Source of the DNA: Candidatus Pelagibacter sp. RS40
GTDB lineage: Bacteria; Pseudomonadota; Alphaproteobacteria; Pelagibacterales; Pelagibacteraceae
Length of the DNA stretch: 64,000 bases
Reading direction: 5' to 3'
Assembly: GCF_002101295.1 (NCBI RefSeq)
Contig: NZ_CP020778.1
Span: 558,001-622,000, forward strand
The translations under genes were made by a program, and so were the position numbers. How positions within the stretch are numbered: position 1 is the first letter of the stretch; every line of letters begins with the position of its first letter. Below are positions 45,297 through 55,487 of this stretch, piece after piece. The notes beneath the pieces were generated by a model that saw only the letters and a list, made by a program, of their open reading frames with translations, had not been told where the DNA came from and made no database searches.

Positions 45297-45874
45297 TTGT
45301 AATTTTCCATGTATGTTTTTATTTGTGTTATTGGTAAACCCATTATTGTGTTTTTATCACCTTCAATTTTCTCAAATAAATTTTTCCCTTCTCCCTCTAT
45401 TTGATAAACATTATAAGCATATAATGCTTCATCTGTGATTTTGTTTAAATAATCTTTTAGCTCTACTTCCGAAAAATTTTTCATAGTAAGCTTTGCTTTA
45501 TCAGTATGATTCCAAATCATTGAATTATTTTTTGAAATACAAACAGAACTTATTAGATAATGTGACTTACCATTCAACTTTTTTAGTATATTCATCGCCT
45601 CTTCCCTTGAAGATGGTTTTGAAATTAATTCACCATTTAAATCTATTACACTATCAGCTCCTAATACTAATTTGTCATACACATTAGAACTAACTTTATT
45701 TGCTTTTAACTCAGCTAGATTTCTAGAGATGATTTCAGGTGTCGCTCCTTCCGCGATTAAACTATCTTTAATTGGATCTTCATCAACGTTTGATTGAATA
45801 ACTTCACAATCTATATTGTGTTCAGTTAATATATCTTTTCTAACCTTGCTTTTCGAAGCCAATACTATTTTCAT
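45293..45874 (-). CDS. maf: Maf-family nucleotide pyrophosphatase
   Basis: 193 residues. ASKSKVRKDILTEHNI, LVLGADSVIDLNG and KPSSREEAMNILKKLNGKSHYLISSVC are Maf motifs; it hydrolyses non-canonical nucleoside triphosphates. It overlaps the start of ppsR by one base. Confidence 0.95.
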   Translation of the reverse strand: MKIVLASKSKVRKDILTEHNIDCEVIQSNVDEDPIKDSLIAEGATPEIISRNLAELKANKVSSNVYDKLVLGADSVIDLNGELISKPSSREEAMNILKKLNGKSHYLISSVCISKNNSMIWNHTDKAKLTMKNFSEVELKDYLNKITDEALYAYNVYQIEGEGKNLFEKIEGDKNTIMGLPITQIKTYMENYK

Positions 45875-46692
45875 TATCTATTCTTTATTTCATAAATTTT
45901 TATGATTGAAGCAGCAGTTTCTTCAACAGATTTTCTTGTAACATCTATTGTTGGCCATTGGTTTTTTCTGAAAATTTTTTTTGAGTTTTCAACCTCTTCT
46001 TTAATTTTTTCTAAATTTGTGTACTCCGTACTTTCATTTTCCTTCAAGCTATTCAGTCTATTCTTTCTTATATCAAACAATCTTTCAGCTTCAGTTGTTA
46101 AACCAACAATACAAGGTTTAAAATTCTTGCTTGTTATTCTTGAAGGTATTGATTTTTCATTAACTAATGGAATATTCGAAGTTTTGTAGCCTTTATTGGC
46201 CAAGTAAATCGAGGTTGGGGTTTTGCTTGTTCTACTGACCCCTAACAAAATAATATCAGATTTCTCTAAATCATCAGTTTGATTTCCATCATCGTGGTTC
46301 ATTGTAAATTGGATAGCTTCTATTCTTTGATAATATTCTTCATTAAGCACGTGCTGACCGCTTGGTTCGTGTGATGCTCTTTGATTTAATATTTTAGAAA
46401 AGCTTAGTATTAAATCACCTAAAACACCAAAACAGGGAATTTGTTTTGATTGAGCTTGATCCGCTAAATACTTGGCAAGTTTACTATTAACGATTGTATA
46501 AAGTATAATTGGGTTCTCTCTTTTCTTTGCTTTTTCTAAAATCTGCTGAATTTGACTCTCTGTTCTGGTGAAAGAAAAATTATTAAGTTCATATTCAAAG
46601 TTTGTAAACTGTGCTTTTAGTGCTAAGAAGATTCTATCTAGTGTCTCTCCAGTTGAATCAGAGATCAGATAAATTTGATGTTCGTTTCTCAT
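45874..46692 (-). CDS. ppsR: PPDK/PEPS regulatory kinase-phosphorylase (DUF299)
   Basis: 272 residues. YLISDSTGETLDRIFLALKAQF at the start and LLGVSRTSKTPTSIYLANKGYKTSNIPLV near 149 (P-loop-like) identify the bifunctional regulator of pyruvate, phosphate dikinase or PEP synthase, which adds/removes phosphate on a Thr. In alphaproteobacteria this gene often borders the chromosome origin, next to hemE. Confidence 0.96.
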   Translation of the reverse strand: MRNEHQIYLISDSTGETLDRIFLALKAQFTNFEYELNNFSFTRTESQIQQILEKAKKRENPIILYTIVNSKLAKYLADQAQSKQIPCFGVLGDLILSFSKILNQRASHEPSGQHVLNEEYYQRIEAIQFTMNHDDGNQTDDLEKSDIILLGVSRTSKTPTSIYLANKGYKTSNIPLVNEKSIPSRITSKNFKPCIVGLTTEAERLFDIRKNRLNSLKENESTEYTNLEKIKEEVENSKKIFRKNQWPTIDVTRKSVEETAASIIKIYEIKNR

Positions 46693-46978
46693 GTATAAAA
46701 TGTCAATAAAATATCACTAAAATTTAGTTATTAGTGATTAGTAAATATTTTCAATTATTATTATAAATAATTACAGAAATTAAACTTTTTTTTACATGTT
46801 AATTAATTAAAAACCAGAATTCTTTAATTGGTAATAATTATTAACTTACATTGGTAAATAGACGTTTAATATACGATTAAATGTTAATAAATCGTATATA
46901 AAGTGTGCAAATTAGATAATTTACGTAATTCACATATCATAATACTAATACAATAAATATTAATTGATCTATTTATAA
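46693..46978. other. candidate chromosomal replication origin (oriC)
   Basis: A 286-base non-coding gap between ppsR and hemE, the same flanks as alphaproteobacterial oriC (for example Caulobacter, hemE side). It is very AT-rich, contains an inverted repeat ATCACTAA (46713-46720)/TTAGTGAT (46731-46738), a second ATATACGATT (46869-46878)/AATCGTATAT (46890-46899), a TTAA-N7-TTAA site, and one DnaA-box-like TAATTCACA (46926-46934, two mismatches to TTATCCACA). No perfect DnaA box is seen. Genes run leftward from its left edge and rightward from its right. Confidence 0.68.
46866..46880. promoter_or_regulatory. possible CtrA-type site TTAA-N7-TTAA
   Basis: TTAATATACGATTAA matches the alphaproteobacterial CtrA consensus exactly and overlaps the left arm of the 46869-46899 inverted repeat. 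CtrA occupancy at oriC is known in Caulobacter; whether this organism has CtrA is not visible in this window. Confidence 0.45.
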
Positions 46979-47980
46979 ATGACTCCAATTCAAAAATGTA
47001 TAGTTGAGAAAAAGAGCAATCTTAATCCTATATGGTTAATGAGGCAAGCTGGAAGATATTTACCAGAATTTCGTGAGATAAGGAGCAAAAATCAAGATTT
47101 TATAAAATTATGTCTTAGTGAAAATTTAGCGTCTGAAATAACCTTACAACCTATAGAAAGATTTAATTTTGATGCTGCAATTATTTTCTCAGATATTTTA
47201 ATGTTACCATATGGTCTAAACCAGAAAGTCGAGTTTGAAAAAAATTTTGGTCCAAAGTTAGGCAATTTAAATCTAGATGACTTAAAAAATATTGATGAGG
47301 TAGATTTTTCTTTTAAGTTAAATTCTGTTTATAAGGCAATTAATATAACATCAAATAAGATTAACAGAGATGAAAAAGACTTAATAGGTTTTGTCGGTGC
47401 TCCATGGACAATTTTGGTATACATGATAAACAAAATCTCTCCTAAAAAAAAACTTAAAGAAGATTTTTTTAAAGATGAATTTTTAATTAATCGATTATTA
47501 TCTATCATTGATAAATTCCTCAAAATTCATATTAAAAATCAAGTTGAAGCAGGTGCAACGATTATACAAATATTTGATAGTTGGGCTGGACTGCTTGAAA
47601 ACAATATACCTGAGTATATTTATATACCAACATTAAGTCTTGTAGAGTATACTAAAAGCCTTGGTGTTCCAGTTATATGTTTTCCTAGAGGTATAAAAGA
47701 CTACAAGAACTTTTGTGATATTGTTAAACCAAGTGCTGTTAACATCGATTATGATATAGATCCAAAAGATATTGTAAAAAATATTGATATTCCGATTCAG
47801 GGGGGTCTCGATCCAAAAATTCTGTTACAAGATGAAGATACTTTAGAAAAAGAGACTAAAAAATATTTAAATATATTTAAAGATCATCCTTATATATTTA
47901 ATTTAGGACATGGAATTCAACCTCAAACAAAAATTGAGATGGTTGAAAAATTAGTAAAAACTGTGAGATCGTTTAATTAA
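46979..47980 (+). CDS. hemE: uroporphyrinogen decarboxylase
   Basis: 333 residues. PIWLMRQAGRYLPEFREIR (residues 17-35 in part), IFSDILMLPYGL, FVGAPWTILVYM and FNLGHGIQPQTKIE are UroD motifs. It converts uroporphyrinogen III to coproporphyrinogen III. One-base overlap with hemH. Confidence 0.98.
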   Translation: MTPIQKCIVEKKSNLNPIWLMRQAGRYLPEFREIRSKNQDFIKLCLSENLASEITLQPIERFNFDAAIIFSDILMLPYGLNQKVEFEKNFGPKLGNLNLDDLKNIDEVDFSFKLNSVYKAINITSNKINRDEKDLIGFVGAPWTILVYMINKISPKKKLKEDFFKDEFLINRLLSIIDKFLKIHIKNQVEAGATIIQIFDSWAGLLENNIPEYIYIPTLSLVEYTKSLGVPVICFPRGIKDYKNFCDIVKPSAVNIDYDIDPKDIVKNIDIPIQGGLDPKILLQDEDTLEKETKKYLNIFKDHPYIFNLGHGIQPQTKIEMVEKLVKTVRSFN

Positions 47981-48969
47981 TGGAAGACCACCCAAAAATT
48001 AATTTTGGAAAAACTGGAGTTTTACTAATTAATCTTGGAACTCCCGAATCCACAAGTTGGTTTGATATAAGAAGGTATCTTAAAGAATTTCTCTCCGATA
48101 GAAGAGTTATAGAAGTTAATCCTATATTATGGAAATTCATCCTGAATGTTTTCATTTTAACATTTAGGCCCTCAAAAACTGCAAAAGCATATAAAGAAAT
48201 TTGGATGGAAAAAGAAAACATGTCTCCTCTAAGATACTACACAAAGCTACAGGCAGAAAAAATTGACAAATTGATTGAAAATAAAAACGTTATAATCGAT
48301 TATGCAATGAGATATGGAAACCCAAGTATTAAAAGCAAGATAAATAAACTTCACGAAGCTGGTTGTGAGCACCTTTTAATTATTCCTCTATACCCACAAT
48401 ATGCTGCAGCAACAACAGCAACAGTATGTGATGAAGTATATAGATCTCTTATGAAAATGAGATGGCAACCAAGTTTAAAGATTGTTCCACATTATGAGTC
48501 AGAGGAACTTTATATTGATGCACTAGTAAATTCATTAAATAAAAAAATTTCAGAAATTAATTGGAAACCAGACCTTATAATTGCTTCTTATCATGGAATT
48601 CCACAAAAATATTTTGACAAAGGTGATCCTTATCATTGTTACTGTCATAAAACCACAAGACTAATCTCAGAAAAGTTCAAAGATGTTAAGATAAGAACAA
48701 CTTTCCAATCAAGATTCGGTCCCGAACAATGGTTAAAACCTTATACAGATAAAACTTTAGAAGAATTACCGAGCGACAATATAAATAATATCTTAGTAAT
48801 TTGTCCTGGTTTTGCATCAGATTGTGTTGAGACTTTAGAAGAAATCGCAATTCAAGGTAAAGAGAGTTTTTTAAAATCTGGGGGGAAAAACTTTGATATG
48901 ATACCTTGTTTGAATGATAACGAAGATCATATTAAGCTTCTAAAACATCTTATAAATAAAAATTTATAA
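47980..48969 (+). CDS. hemH: ferrochelatase
   Basis: 329 residues. GVLLINLGTPESTSWFDIRRYLKEFLSD, PLYPQYAAATTATV, IASYHGIPQKYFDKGDPYHCYC and TFQSRFGPEQWLKPYT show the catalytic His and the class-typical residues. It inserts Fe2+ into protoporphyrin IX. In operon with hemE and hemJ. Confidence 0.98.
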   Translation: MEDHPKINFGKTGVLLINLGTPESTSWFDIRRYLKEFLSDRRVIEVNPILWKFILNVFILTFRPSKTAKAYKEIWMEKENMSPLRYYTKLQAEKIDKLIENKNVIIDYAMRYGNPSIKSKINKLHEAGCEHLLIIPLYPQYAAATTATVCDEVYRSLMKMRWQPSLKIVPHYESEELYIDALVNSLNKKISEINWKPDLIIASYHGIPQKYFDKGDPYHCYCHKTTRLISEKFKDVKIRTTFQSRFGPEQWLKPYTDKTLEELPSDNINNILVICPGFASDCVETLEEIAIQGKESFLKSGGKNFDMIPCLNDNEDHIKLLKHLINKNL

Positions 48970-48973
48970 ATTT

Positions 48974-49408
48974 ATGAATTATTATTTGTTATTTAAGTCA
49001 CTACATTTAATAGCAGTTATATCTTGGATGGCTGGGTTGTTGTATTTGCCAAGAATTTTTGTTTATCACGTTGAAAATTATCAAAAAAAAGAAACAACTG
49101 AAATTTTTGAGACTATGGAAAGGAAGCTTTATTTTTATATTATGAGGCCAGCAATGTTAATATCCTGGCTCTTCGGCATACTTTTAATTTATCAAATAGG
49201 TTTTGAATCTTTCTCACAACTCTGGCTTCAATTAAAAATTTTTTTTGTAATAATTTTGACTGTTTACCACGAGTATTTGGGAAAATGTCTGACTTCTCTT
49301 AGAGATGGCTCTAACTCAAAATCTTCTAGATTCTTTAGAATAATTAACGAAATTCCAACAATACTGTTAATTTTAATAGTATTTATTGTAATTTTTAAAC
49401 CCATCTAG
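48974..49408 (+). CDS. hemJ: HemJ-type protoporphyrinogen oxidase
   Basis: 144 residues, four transmembrane helices. HLIAVISWMAGLLYLPRIFVYHVEN and MERKLYFYIMRPAMLISWLFGI are HemJ signatures with His/Arg for heme. It oxidises protoporphyrinogen IX just before HemH. Downstream of hemEH. Confidence 0.95.
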   Translation: MNYYLLFKSLHLIAVISWMAGLLYLPRIFVYHVENYQKKETTEIFETMERKLYFYIMRPAMLISWLFGILLIYQIGFESFSQLWLQLKIFFVIILTVYHEYLGKCLTSLRDGSNSKSSRFFRIINEIPTILLILIVFIVIFKPI

Positions 49409-49470
49409 CCTTGAAATTTGAGACTTAATATATATATTTATTATATCTAACAAACAAACTCCCCATAACC

Positions 49471-50742
49471 ATGAACATACAAGAACTAAAAGAAAAGAGC
49501 TCAGAGAAATTAATTACTGAAGCTGAAAAGCTTGGCATTGAAAATGCTAGTACTTTAAGAAGACAAGAAATTTACTTTGCCATATTAAAAAAATTGGCTG
49601 AAAAAGGTGAAGAAATTACTGGTGGAGGGGTTTTGCAGCTTTTACAGGATGGCTTTGGTTTCCTAAGAGCAATGGAGTCCAATTATCTCCCAGGTGCAGA
49701 TGATATATATGTAAGCCCAAGCCAAATTAGAAGGTTTGGATTAAGAACAGGCGATACTGTTGAAGGCCCAATAAGATCTCCAAAGGAAGGTGAAAGATAT
49801 TTTGCTTTATTGCAAGTGTCTAAAATAAATTTTGAGGAACCTGATAAATTTAAACACAAAATAGCTTTCGACAATTTAACTCCACTCTACCCTAACAAGC
49901 AATTTAGAATGGAAGTCGAGACTACAAAAATTGAAAAAAAACCAGACCTAACTCCAAGATTAATTGATCTCGTAAGTCCAATTGGAAAAGGACAAAGATC
50001 ATTGATCATATCACCACCAAAAGCTGGTAAAACGATGATTTTGCAAAGTATAGCAAACTCGATTACAGCAAATCATCCAGAGTGTTATTTAATGGTTTTA
50101 TTAATTGATGAAAGACCTGAAGAGGTAACAGACATGCAACGAACTGTTAAAGGAGAAGTAATAAGCTCAACATTTGATGAGCCCGCTCAAAGACACGTTG
50201 CAGTTGCTGAAATGGTTATTGAAAAAGCTAAAAGACTAACTGAGCATAAAAAGGATGTTGTAATTTTATTAGATTCCATAACAAGGCTTGGACGAGCTTA
50301 TAACGCTGTAGTTCCAAGTTCAGGTAAAGTTTTAACTGGAGGCGTGGATGCAAATGCACTTCAAAGACCAAAAAGATTTTTTGGTGCTGCAAGAAATATT
50401 GAGGAAGGTGGATCATTAACAATTATTGCTACAGCGTTAATTGATACTGGAAGCAGAATGGATGAGGTCATATTCGAAGAATTTAAAGGTACAGGTAACA
50501 GTGAAACAATTTTAGATAGAAAGATATCCGAAAAGAGAATATTCCCAGCAATAGACATAACTAAATCGGGCACAAGAAGAGAAGAACTATTGTTTGATAA
50601 AAACGACCTTCAAAAAATGAATGTGTTAAGAAGAATTATTGCACCAATGGGCTCAATGGATGCAATAGAGTTTATAAATTCTAAATTAAAAGATACTAAA
50701 AATAATGCAGAATTTTTTAATTCTATGAATAAGCCATCTTAA
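49471..50742 (+). CDS. rho: transcription termination factor Rho
   Basis: 423 residues. N-terminal RNA-binding domain ([33 protein letters not shown]), P-loop SPPKAGKTM near 181-190, [11 protein letters not shown] and [11 protein letters not shown]. Hexameric RNA helicase. The 62-base upstream gap shows only an AT-rich stretch and ACAAACAAACTCCCC. Confidence 0.98.
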   Translation: MNIQELKEKSSEKLITEAEKLGIENASTLRRQEIYFAILKKLAEKGEEITGGGVLQLLQDGFGFLRAMESNYLPGADDIYVSPSQIRRFGLRTGDTVEGPIRSPKEGERYFALLQVSKINFEEPDKFKHKIAFDNLTPLYPNKQFRMEVETTKIEKKPDLTPRLIDLVSPIGKGQRSLIISPPKAGKTMILQSIANSITANHPECYLMVLLIDERPEEVTDMQRTVKGEVISSTFDEPAQRHVAVAEMVIEKAKRLTEHKKDVVILLDSITRLGRAYNAVVPSSGKVLTGGVDANALQRPKRFFGAARNIEEGGSLTIIATALIDTGSRMDEVIFEEFKGTGNSETILDRKISEKRIFPAIDITKSGTRREELLFDKNDLQKMNVLRRIIAPMGSMDAIEFINSKLKDTKNNAEFFNSMNKPS

Positions 50743-50778
50743 AGATTTATTTTCCCAAAATACTGATATAATTTTCTG

Positions 50779-52107
50779 ATGACATTTTATGCTCTATCTT
50801 CAGGGCCAGGCATATCGGGTATAGCTGTTATTAGAGTTTCAGGATCTGAAACTGTGAACGTTATTAAACAGCTCACAAATTCTAGTTTGCCGAAACCTAA
50901 AGAGGCAACTTTAAGAAAATTTATTAATAAAAATAATGAATTGATAGATGAAGGTATACTTTTATGGTTTCCTGGACCAAACAGTTACACAGGTGAAGAT
51001 ATGGCCGAATTCCATGTTCATGGTAGCAGAGCAGTAATTGAAGCTATACAAAGTTCAATTTCAGAAGTATCTAATTGTAGACTTGCATCTCCTGGAGAGT
51101 TCACGAAAACTGCTTTCCAGAATGGAAAAATAGATTTACTGAAAGCAGAAGGTATTTCAGACTTAATTTCATCAGAAACAGAAATTCAGAGATTACAAGC
51201 TATAAAAATAATGGAGGGCAAAAGTTCAAAAATATTTGAAACTCTCAGACATACACTTATTAAAGTTTTATCTAAGTTAGAGGCTAAAATTGACTTTCCA
51301 GATGAAGATCTACCAATTGAAATCTTAGACGGAATAAAAGCAGATACAACTAAAGCATTAGCTGATTTAGAGAAGTTATTGGATGATCAAAGAGTAGGAG
51401 AAAGAATTAGAGAAGGTTTCAAAATTTCTATAATTGGTCCGACAAATGTGGGCAAATCTTCTCTTCTTAATCATCTAGCAAACCGTGAAGTAGCAATTGT
51501 GTCTGAAATAGCTGGGACTACAAGAGATGTTATAGAAACACATCTTAATTTGGATGGATATCCAGTTATTTTATCTGATACAGCCGGCATCAGAGACTCT
51601 AAAGATGAAATAGAAAGAAAAGGTATAAAGCTAAGTCTAAAAAATGCAAATGAAGCAGATTTAAATATCATTGTCTTGGAACCAAAAAGTGTTGAATTTC
51701 AAAGCTTTTTAAGTGCTTTGAGCAAGGATAAGAATATTATTGTCGTTAATAAATTGGATAATATTAATGAAACAATGGATGAAGAAATTAGAAAATTAAA
51801 TCCAATTTCTATATCAGTTAAAGAAAACAAAAATATTGATTTACTTATTAATGAAATAAAAAAAAAATTAGAAAATAAATTTATATCATCAAACGATATT
51901 ATAATCACAAGAAGCAGGCATAGAGACAATATTGAGAAATGTATTTATCATTTAAAAACCTTTCATAATAAAAATTCAGAAGAGGAATTTGATAAAGCCG
52001 CAGAAGACTTAAGATTAGCAGTTAGACATTTAGGATTAATAGTTGGAAAAGTAGATGTCGAAGAAATACTCGGATCCATCTTTAACGATTTCTGTATAGG
52101 CAAATAA
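50779..52107 (+). CDS. mnmE: tRNA modification GTPase MnmE
   Basis: 442 residues. N-terminal formyl-THF-binding domain (YALSSGPGISGIAVIRVSG), G-domain P-loop GPTNVGKSS at 220, IAGTTRD, DTAGIRDS, NKLD, and the C-terminal CIGK at 439-442. With MnmG it modifies wobble uridine 34. It precedes mnmG. Confidence 0.98.
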   Translation: MTFYALSSGPGISGIAVIRVSGSETVNVIKQLTNSSLPKPKEATLRKFINKNNELIDEGILLWFPGPNSYTGEDMAEFHVHGSRAVIEAIQSSISEVSNCRLASPGEFTKTAFQNGKIDLLKAEGISDLISSETEIQRLQAIKIMEGKSSKIFETLRHTLIKVLSKLEAKIDFPDEDLPIEILDGIKADTTKALADLEKLLDDQRVGERIREGFKISIIGPTNVGKSSLLNHLANREVAIVSEIAGTTRDVIETHLNLDGYPVILSDTAGIRDSKDEIERKGIKLSLKNANEADLNIIVLEPKSVEFQSFLSALSKDKNIIVVNKLDNINETMDEEIRKLNPISISVKENKNIDLLINEIKKKLENKFISSNDIIITRSRHRDNIEKCIYHLKTFHNKNSEEEFDKAAEDLRLAVRHLGLIVGKVDVEEILGSIFNDFCIGK

Positions 52108-52183
52108 TTATCAACTAAGAAAACCCCAGAAAGTGGAATAACAAGCATCTTGTAAAATTTTATAACGATAATAAATTAAAGGC

Positions 52184-54055
52184 ATGAAAAATGAGTTATC
52201 GTTTGATGTAGTGGTTATTGGGGGTGGTCACGCTGGTTGTGAGGCAGCAGCAGCATCTGCAAGATTGGGAGTTAACACTGCTTTATTCACACATAAGTTT
52301 GAAACTATAGGGGAAATGTCCTGTAACCCTGCAATTGGTGGACTTGGCAAAGGTCATTTGGTTAGAGAAATAGATGCACTAGACGGTGTTATGGGAGAAG
52401 TTGCGGACAAATCAGGAATACAATTTAGGCTCCTAAATAGAAGTAGAGGCCCTGCAGTTAGAGGACCAAGAACACAAAGTGATAGATCCTTATACAAAAA
52501 ATTTATGCAAGAAAAACTTGTAAACTACTGTAATTTAAGCATTTATTCTGATCCTGTAATAAGTTTCAATTTTAAAAATAATGCTATAATTGGATTTAAT
52601 ACTCAATCTGGTAAAGAAATCAGATCATCTAAGATAATTCTAACAACTGGCACATTTTTAAATGGTCTTATACATATTGGCGAGAAAAAAACTCCAGCAG
52701 GGAGATATGATGAAAAACCATCAACAGGTTTAAGTGAACAACTAGAAAAGTTTAATTTTAAAATTGGTAGATTAAAAACCGGAACTCCACCAAGATTAGA
52801 TGCACGTACAATTAATTTTGAAAATTTGGAAGCTCAATATGCAGACGAAGATCCATATTTTTTTTCTTTCTTAACCAAAAAAAATTTAAACAAGCAAATC
52901 TCTTGCAGAATGACTTATACCAATGAAGAAGTTCATAAAATCATTTCCAAAAATATCGCGCGAAGCGCTATGTACTCTGGCAGCATACAAGGAGTAGGTC
53001 CAAGATATTGTCCATCTATAGAGGATAAAATAAAAAAATTCGCTGATAAGGAGCGACACCAAATTTTTTTAGAGCCAGAGGGCTTAAATGATAATACTAT
53101 ATACCCAAATGGCATTTCAACTTCACTACCATCAGAGATACAACAGGAAATATGTAGTAAAATCAATGGTTTAGAGAATGTAAAAATATTAAGGCCTGGA
53201 TATGCTATTGAATACGATTATATTGATCCAAGAGAGCTATTCTTAACTTTAGAGACTAAAAAAATCAAAAATCTCTATCTTGCTGGTCAAATAAATGGAA
53301 CAACTGGATATGAAGAGGCTGCCGCCCAAGGCTTAATCGCTGGAATAAATTCTGCTCTATCTATCAAAGGCGAGGAACCTTTTATACTTGATAGATCGGA
53401 TGCATATATAGGAGTGATGATAGACGATTTAGTTACGAAAGGTGTAGCAGAACCATATAGAATGTTTACCTCAAGAGCAGAGTATAGATTATCATTAAGG
53501 TCAGATAATGCAGATGTTAGATTAACTCAAAAAGGTATTAATTTGGGAGTGGTGCTTAAAGATAGAGCTCGAATATTTAAAGATAAAAATTTTCAATTAA
53601 CAAAAATTGAAAATCAGATGTCAAAATTACAAATTACCCCTTCAAAAGTTGAAAAATACGGTATAAAAATTGCAAAGGATGGGGTTAGTAGAAATGCATT
53701 CCATATATTAGGCCAAAAATCTGTAAATATGAGTAAAATTAGGGAAATTTGGTCAGAAATACCTTATGTTTCACGTGAAATAGATCAACAATTAGAGATA
53801 AACTCTCATTATAAAGGTTATTTGAAGAAGCAAAAAGCTGATATTTTAGCTTTTAAAAGAGATGAAAATTTAATAATTCCAGATAATATTAATTATGATA
53901 GCTTTTCAGGACTATCAAATGAAGTTAAGTCAAAATTTAAGAAAATAAAGCCCAAAACAATGGGCCAAGCTCTTAGAATAGACGGCATAACACCTGCGGC
54001 TGTATATATTTTATTGTCTCATCTTAAAAGAAGGTCTATTAAGCATATAGCTTGA
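52184..54055 (+). CDS. mnmG: tRNA uridine-34 modification enzyme MnmG (GidA)
   Basis: 623 residues. FAD motif [12 protein letters not shown] near 11-22, [50 protein letters not shown], and [16 protein letters not shown]. Partner of MnmE. It contains a near-perfect parS (53767-53782). Its TGA overlaps the TTG start of rsmG. Confidence 0.99.
   Translation: MKNELSFDVVVIGGGHAGCEAAAASARLGVNTALFTHKFETIGEMSCNPAIGGLGKGHLVREIDALDGVMGEVADKSGIQFRLLNRSRGPAVRGPRTQSDRSLYKKFMQEKLVNYCNLSIYSDPVISFNFKNNAIIGFNTQSGKEIRSSKIILTTGTFLNGLIHIGEKKTPAGRYDEKPSTGLSEQLEKFNFKIGRLKTGTPPRLDARTINFENLEAQYADEDPYFFSFLTKKNLNKQISCRMTYTNEEVHKIISKNIARSAMYSGSIQGVGPRYCPSIEDKIKKFADKERHQIFLEPEGLNDNTIYPNGISTSLPSEIQQEICSKINGLENVKILRPGYAIEYDYIDPRELFLTLETKKIKNLYLAGQINGTTGYEEAAAQGLIAGINSALSIKGEEPFILDRSDAYIGVMIDDLVTKGVAEPYRMFTSRAEYRLSLRSDNADVRLTQKGINLGVVLKDRARIFKDKNFQLTKIENQMSKLQITPSKVEKYGIKIAKDGVSRNAFHILGQKSVNMSKIREIWSEIPYVSREIDQQLEINSHYKGYLKKQKADILAFKRDENLIIPDNINYDSFSGLSNEVKSKFKKIKPKTMGQALRIDGITPAAVYILLSHLKRRSIKHIA
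53767..53782. promoter_or_regulatory. parS-like site inside mnmG (one mismatch)
   Basis: TGTTTCACGTGAAATA differs by one base from the parS consensus. It encodes residues VSRE in MnmG. Confidence 0.75.
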
Positions 54056-54690
54056 TTGATTCGTATTTTTTAAAAACAGACCCAAAATTTAATCTAGATG
54101 TTTCACGTGAAACACTCGTAAGGTTAGATGAATATTCAAAAGACATAATTTTGAAAAATAAGGAAATAAATTTAATTAGCAAAAGCACAGAAAGCTCAAT
54201 AAAATCAAGGCATATTGCTGATAGTATGCAAACTATTGATTTTATTGATAAAAATGATATTAAAACATGTACAGACTTAGGGTCGGGGGCAGGTTTACCA
54301 GGAATTGTCTTAGGTATTATTATGAGTTCAAAAAAGCCAAATTTTAAAGTGATTTTTTATGAAAAAAGTTATCATAAAAGTAATTTCTTAAGAGAGATGT
54401 CCAAAAAATTTAATCTGGATGCGGAAATTTATCAAAAAAATATTTTTAATGAAAAAAATTTAATTACAGACGTCATAATTTCACGTGCCTTTAAACCTTT
54501 GCCAGTAATTTTTCAAATTGCGAAAACTAATTTTAAAAATTTTAAATACATAATTTTATTTTTAGGAAAAAGTGGAAAAAAGATTTTAAAAGATGCAATG
54601 AAAAATTGGAAATTTGATTATGAAGAGAGGAAAAGTTTAACCAACGAAGAGTCTATCATTGTGAAAATATCAAATCTTAAAAAAATATGA
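54052..54690 (+). CDS. rsmG: 16S rRNA (guanine527-N7)-methyltransferase RsmG (GidB)
   Basis: 212 residues. It starts with TTG overlapping the mnmG stop (TTGA). [33 protein letters not shown], and the SAM site [15 protein letters not shown] near 83-97. It methylates G527. The DVSRET codons hold a perfect parS. Four-base overlap with parA. Confidence 0.96.
   Translation: MIDSYFLKTDPKFNLDVSRETLVRLDEYSKDIILKNKEINLISKSTESSIKSRHIADSMQTIDFIDKNDIKTCTDLGSGAGLPGIVLGIIMSSKKPNFKVIFYEKSYHKSNFLREMSKKFNLDAEIYQKNIFNEKNLITDVIISRAFKPLPVIFQIAKTNFKNFKYIILFLGKSGKKILKDAMKNWKFDYEERKSLTNEESIIVKISNLKKI
54099..54114. promoter_or_regulatory. parS centromere site inside rsmG
   Basis: TGTTTCACGTGAAACA is a perfect 16-bp match to the bacterial parS consensus and a perfect palindrome. 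ParB, encoded at 55484, should nucleate here; it lies about 7 kb from the oriC candidate. Confidence 0.95.
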
Positions 54691-55487
54691 ATAGAAAAAT
54701 TATTTCAGTGATAAATCAAAAAGGTGGAGTAGGGAAGACAACAACAATAATTAATTTGGCTGCTGGTTTATCTCTTAAAGAAAAAAGAATTCTTGTGATT
54801 GACCTTGACCCACAAGGAAATGCTACAACAGGTCTTGGATTATCCAACTCAGGTACATCAGATAATACAATTTATAGTGTTTTAAATGGAAACAAAAAAA
54901 TATCAGACGTGATACAAAAAACTGAATTTGAAAACTTAGATATTATTACTTCTAATGTAGATTTATCAGGACTCGAGGTTGAAACTGCTGGTGACAGCCG
55001 AAGAGCATTTAAATTAAAAGATGAATTAGCCTCTATTTTAAATGATTCTAGAGCATCCTATCATTATATACTAATTGACTGCCCTCCATCTCTTAGTCTT
55101 CTCACAATTATGGCCTTAGTTGCCTCTGATGCTTTGGTAGTCCCTCTTCAGACGGAGTTTTTCGCTTTAGAGGGCCTAACTCAATTAATGAAAACTATTG
55201 AAAGAATTAAATCGAATTTAAATCCTATCCTAGAGATAAGAGGGATACTCCTTACGATGTATGATAAGAGAAATAAGTTGTCCAGTCAGGTGGAGACGGA
55301 AGCTAGAAATTTTTTTAAAGAAAAAGTTTACAACACAGCAGTACCAAGAAATGTAAGGTTATCCGAGGCGCCCTCCCATGGAGTTCCAGTATTAATCTAC
55401 GATAAGCTTTGTCCAGGTAGTAAAGCCTATTTTAGTTTCACTGAAGAATTTTTAGAACAAGAAAAAGAAATTGAGACTGCTGCATGA
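54687..55487 (+). CDS. parA: chromosome partition ATPase ParA (Soj)
   Basis: 266 residues. Deviant Walker A KGGVGKTTT at 12-20, DLDPQGNATTGLG, LIDCPPSLSLLT. It moves ParB-parS complexes after replication. Four-base overlaps with rsmG and parB. Confidence 0.98.
   Translation: MNRKIISVINQKGGVGKTTTIINLAAGLSLKEKRILVIDLDPQGNATTGLGLSNSGTSDNTIYSVLNGNKKISDVIQKTEFENLDIITSNVDLSGLEVETAGDSRRAFKLKDELASILNDSRASYHYILIDCPPSLSLLTIMALVASDALVVPLQTEFFALEGLTQLMKTIERIKSNLNPILEIRGILLTMYDKRNKLSSQVETEARNFFKEKVYNTAVPRNVRLSEAPSHGVPVLIYDKLCPGSKAYFSFTEEFLEQEKEIETAA

Noticed and set aside
49409-49470. Rho leader or riboswitch
   Set aside because: No stem-loop of note, only AT-rich sequence and one C-rich patch.
54478-54490. 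Possible third parS (ATTTCACGTGCC)
   Set aside because: Only half of the palindrome is kept; four or more mismatches to consensus.
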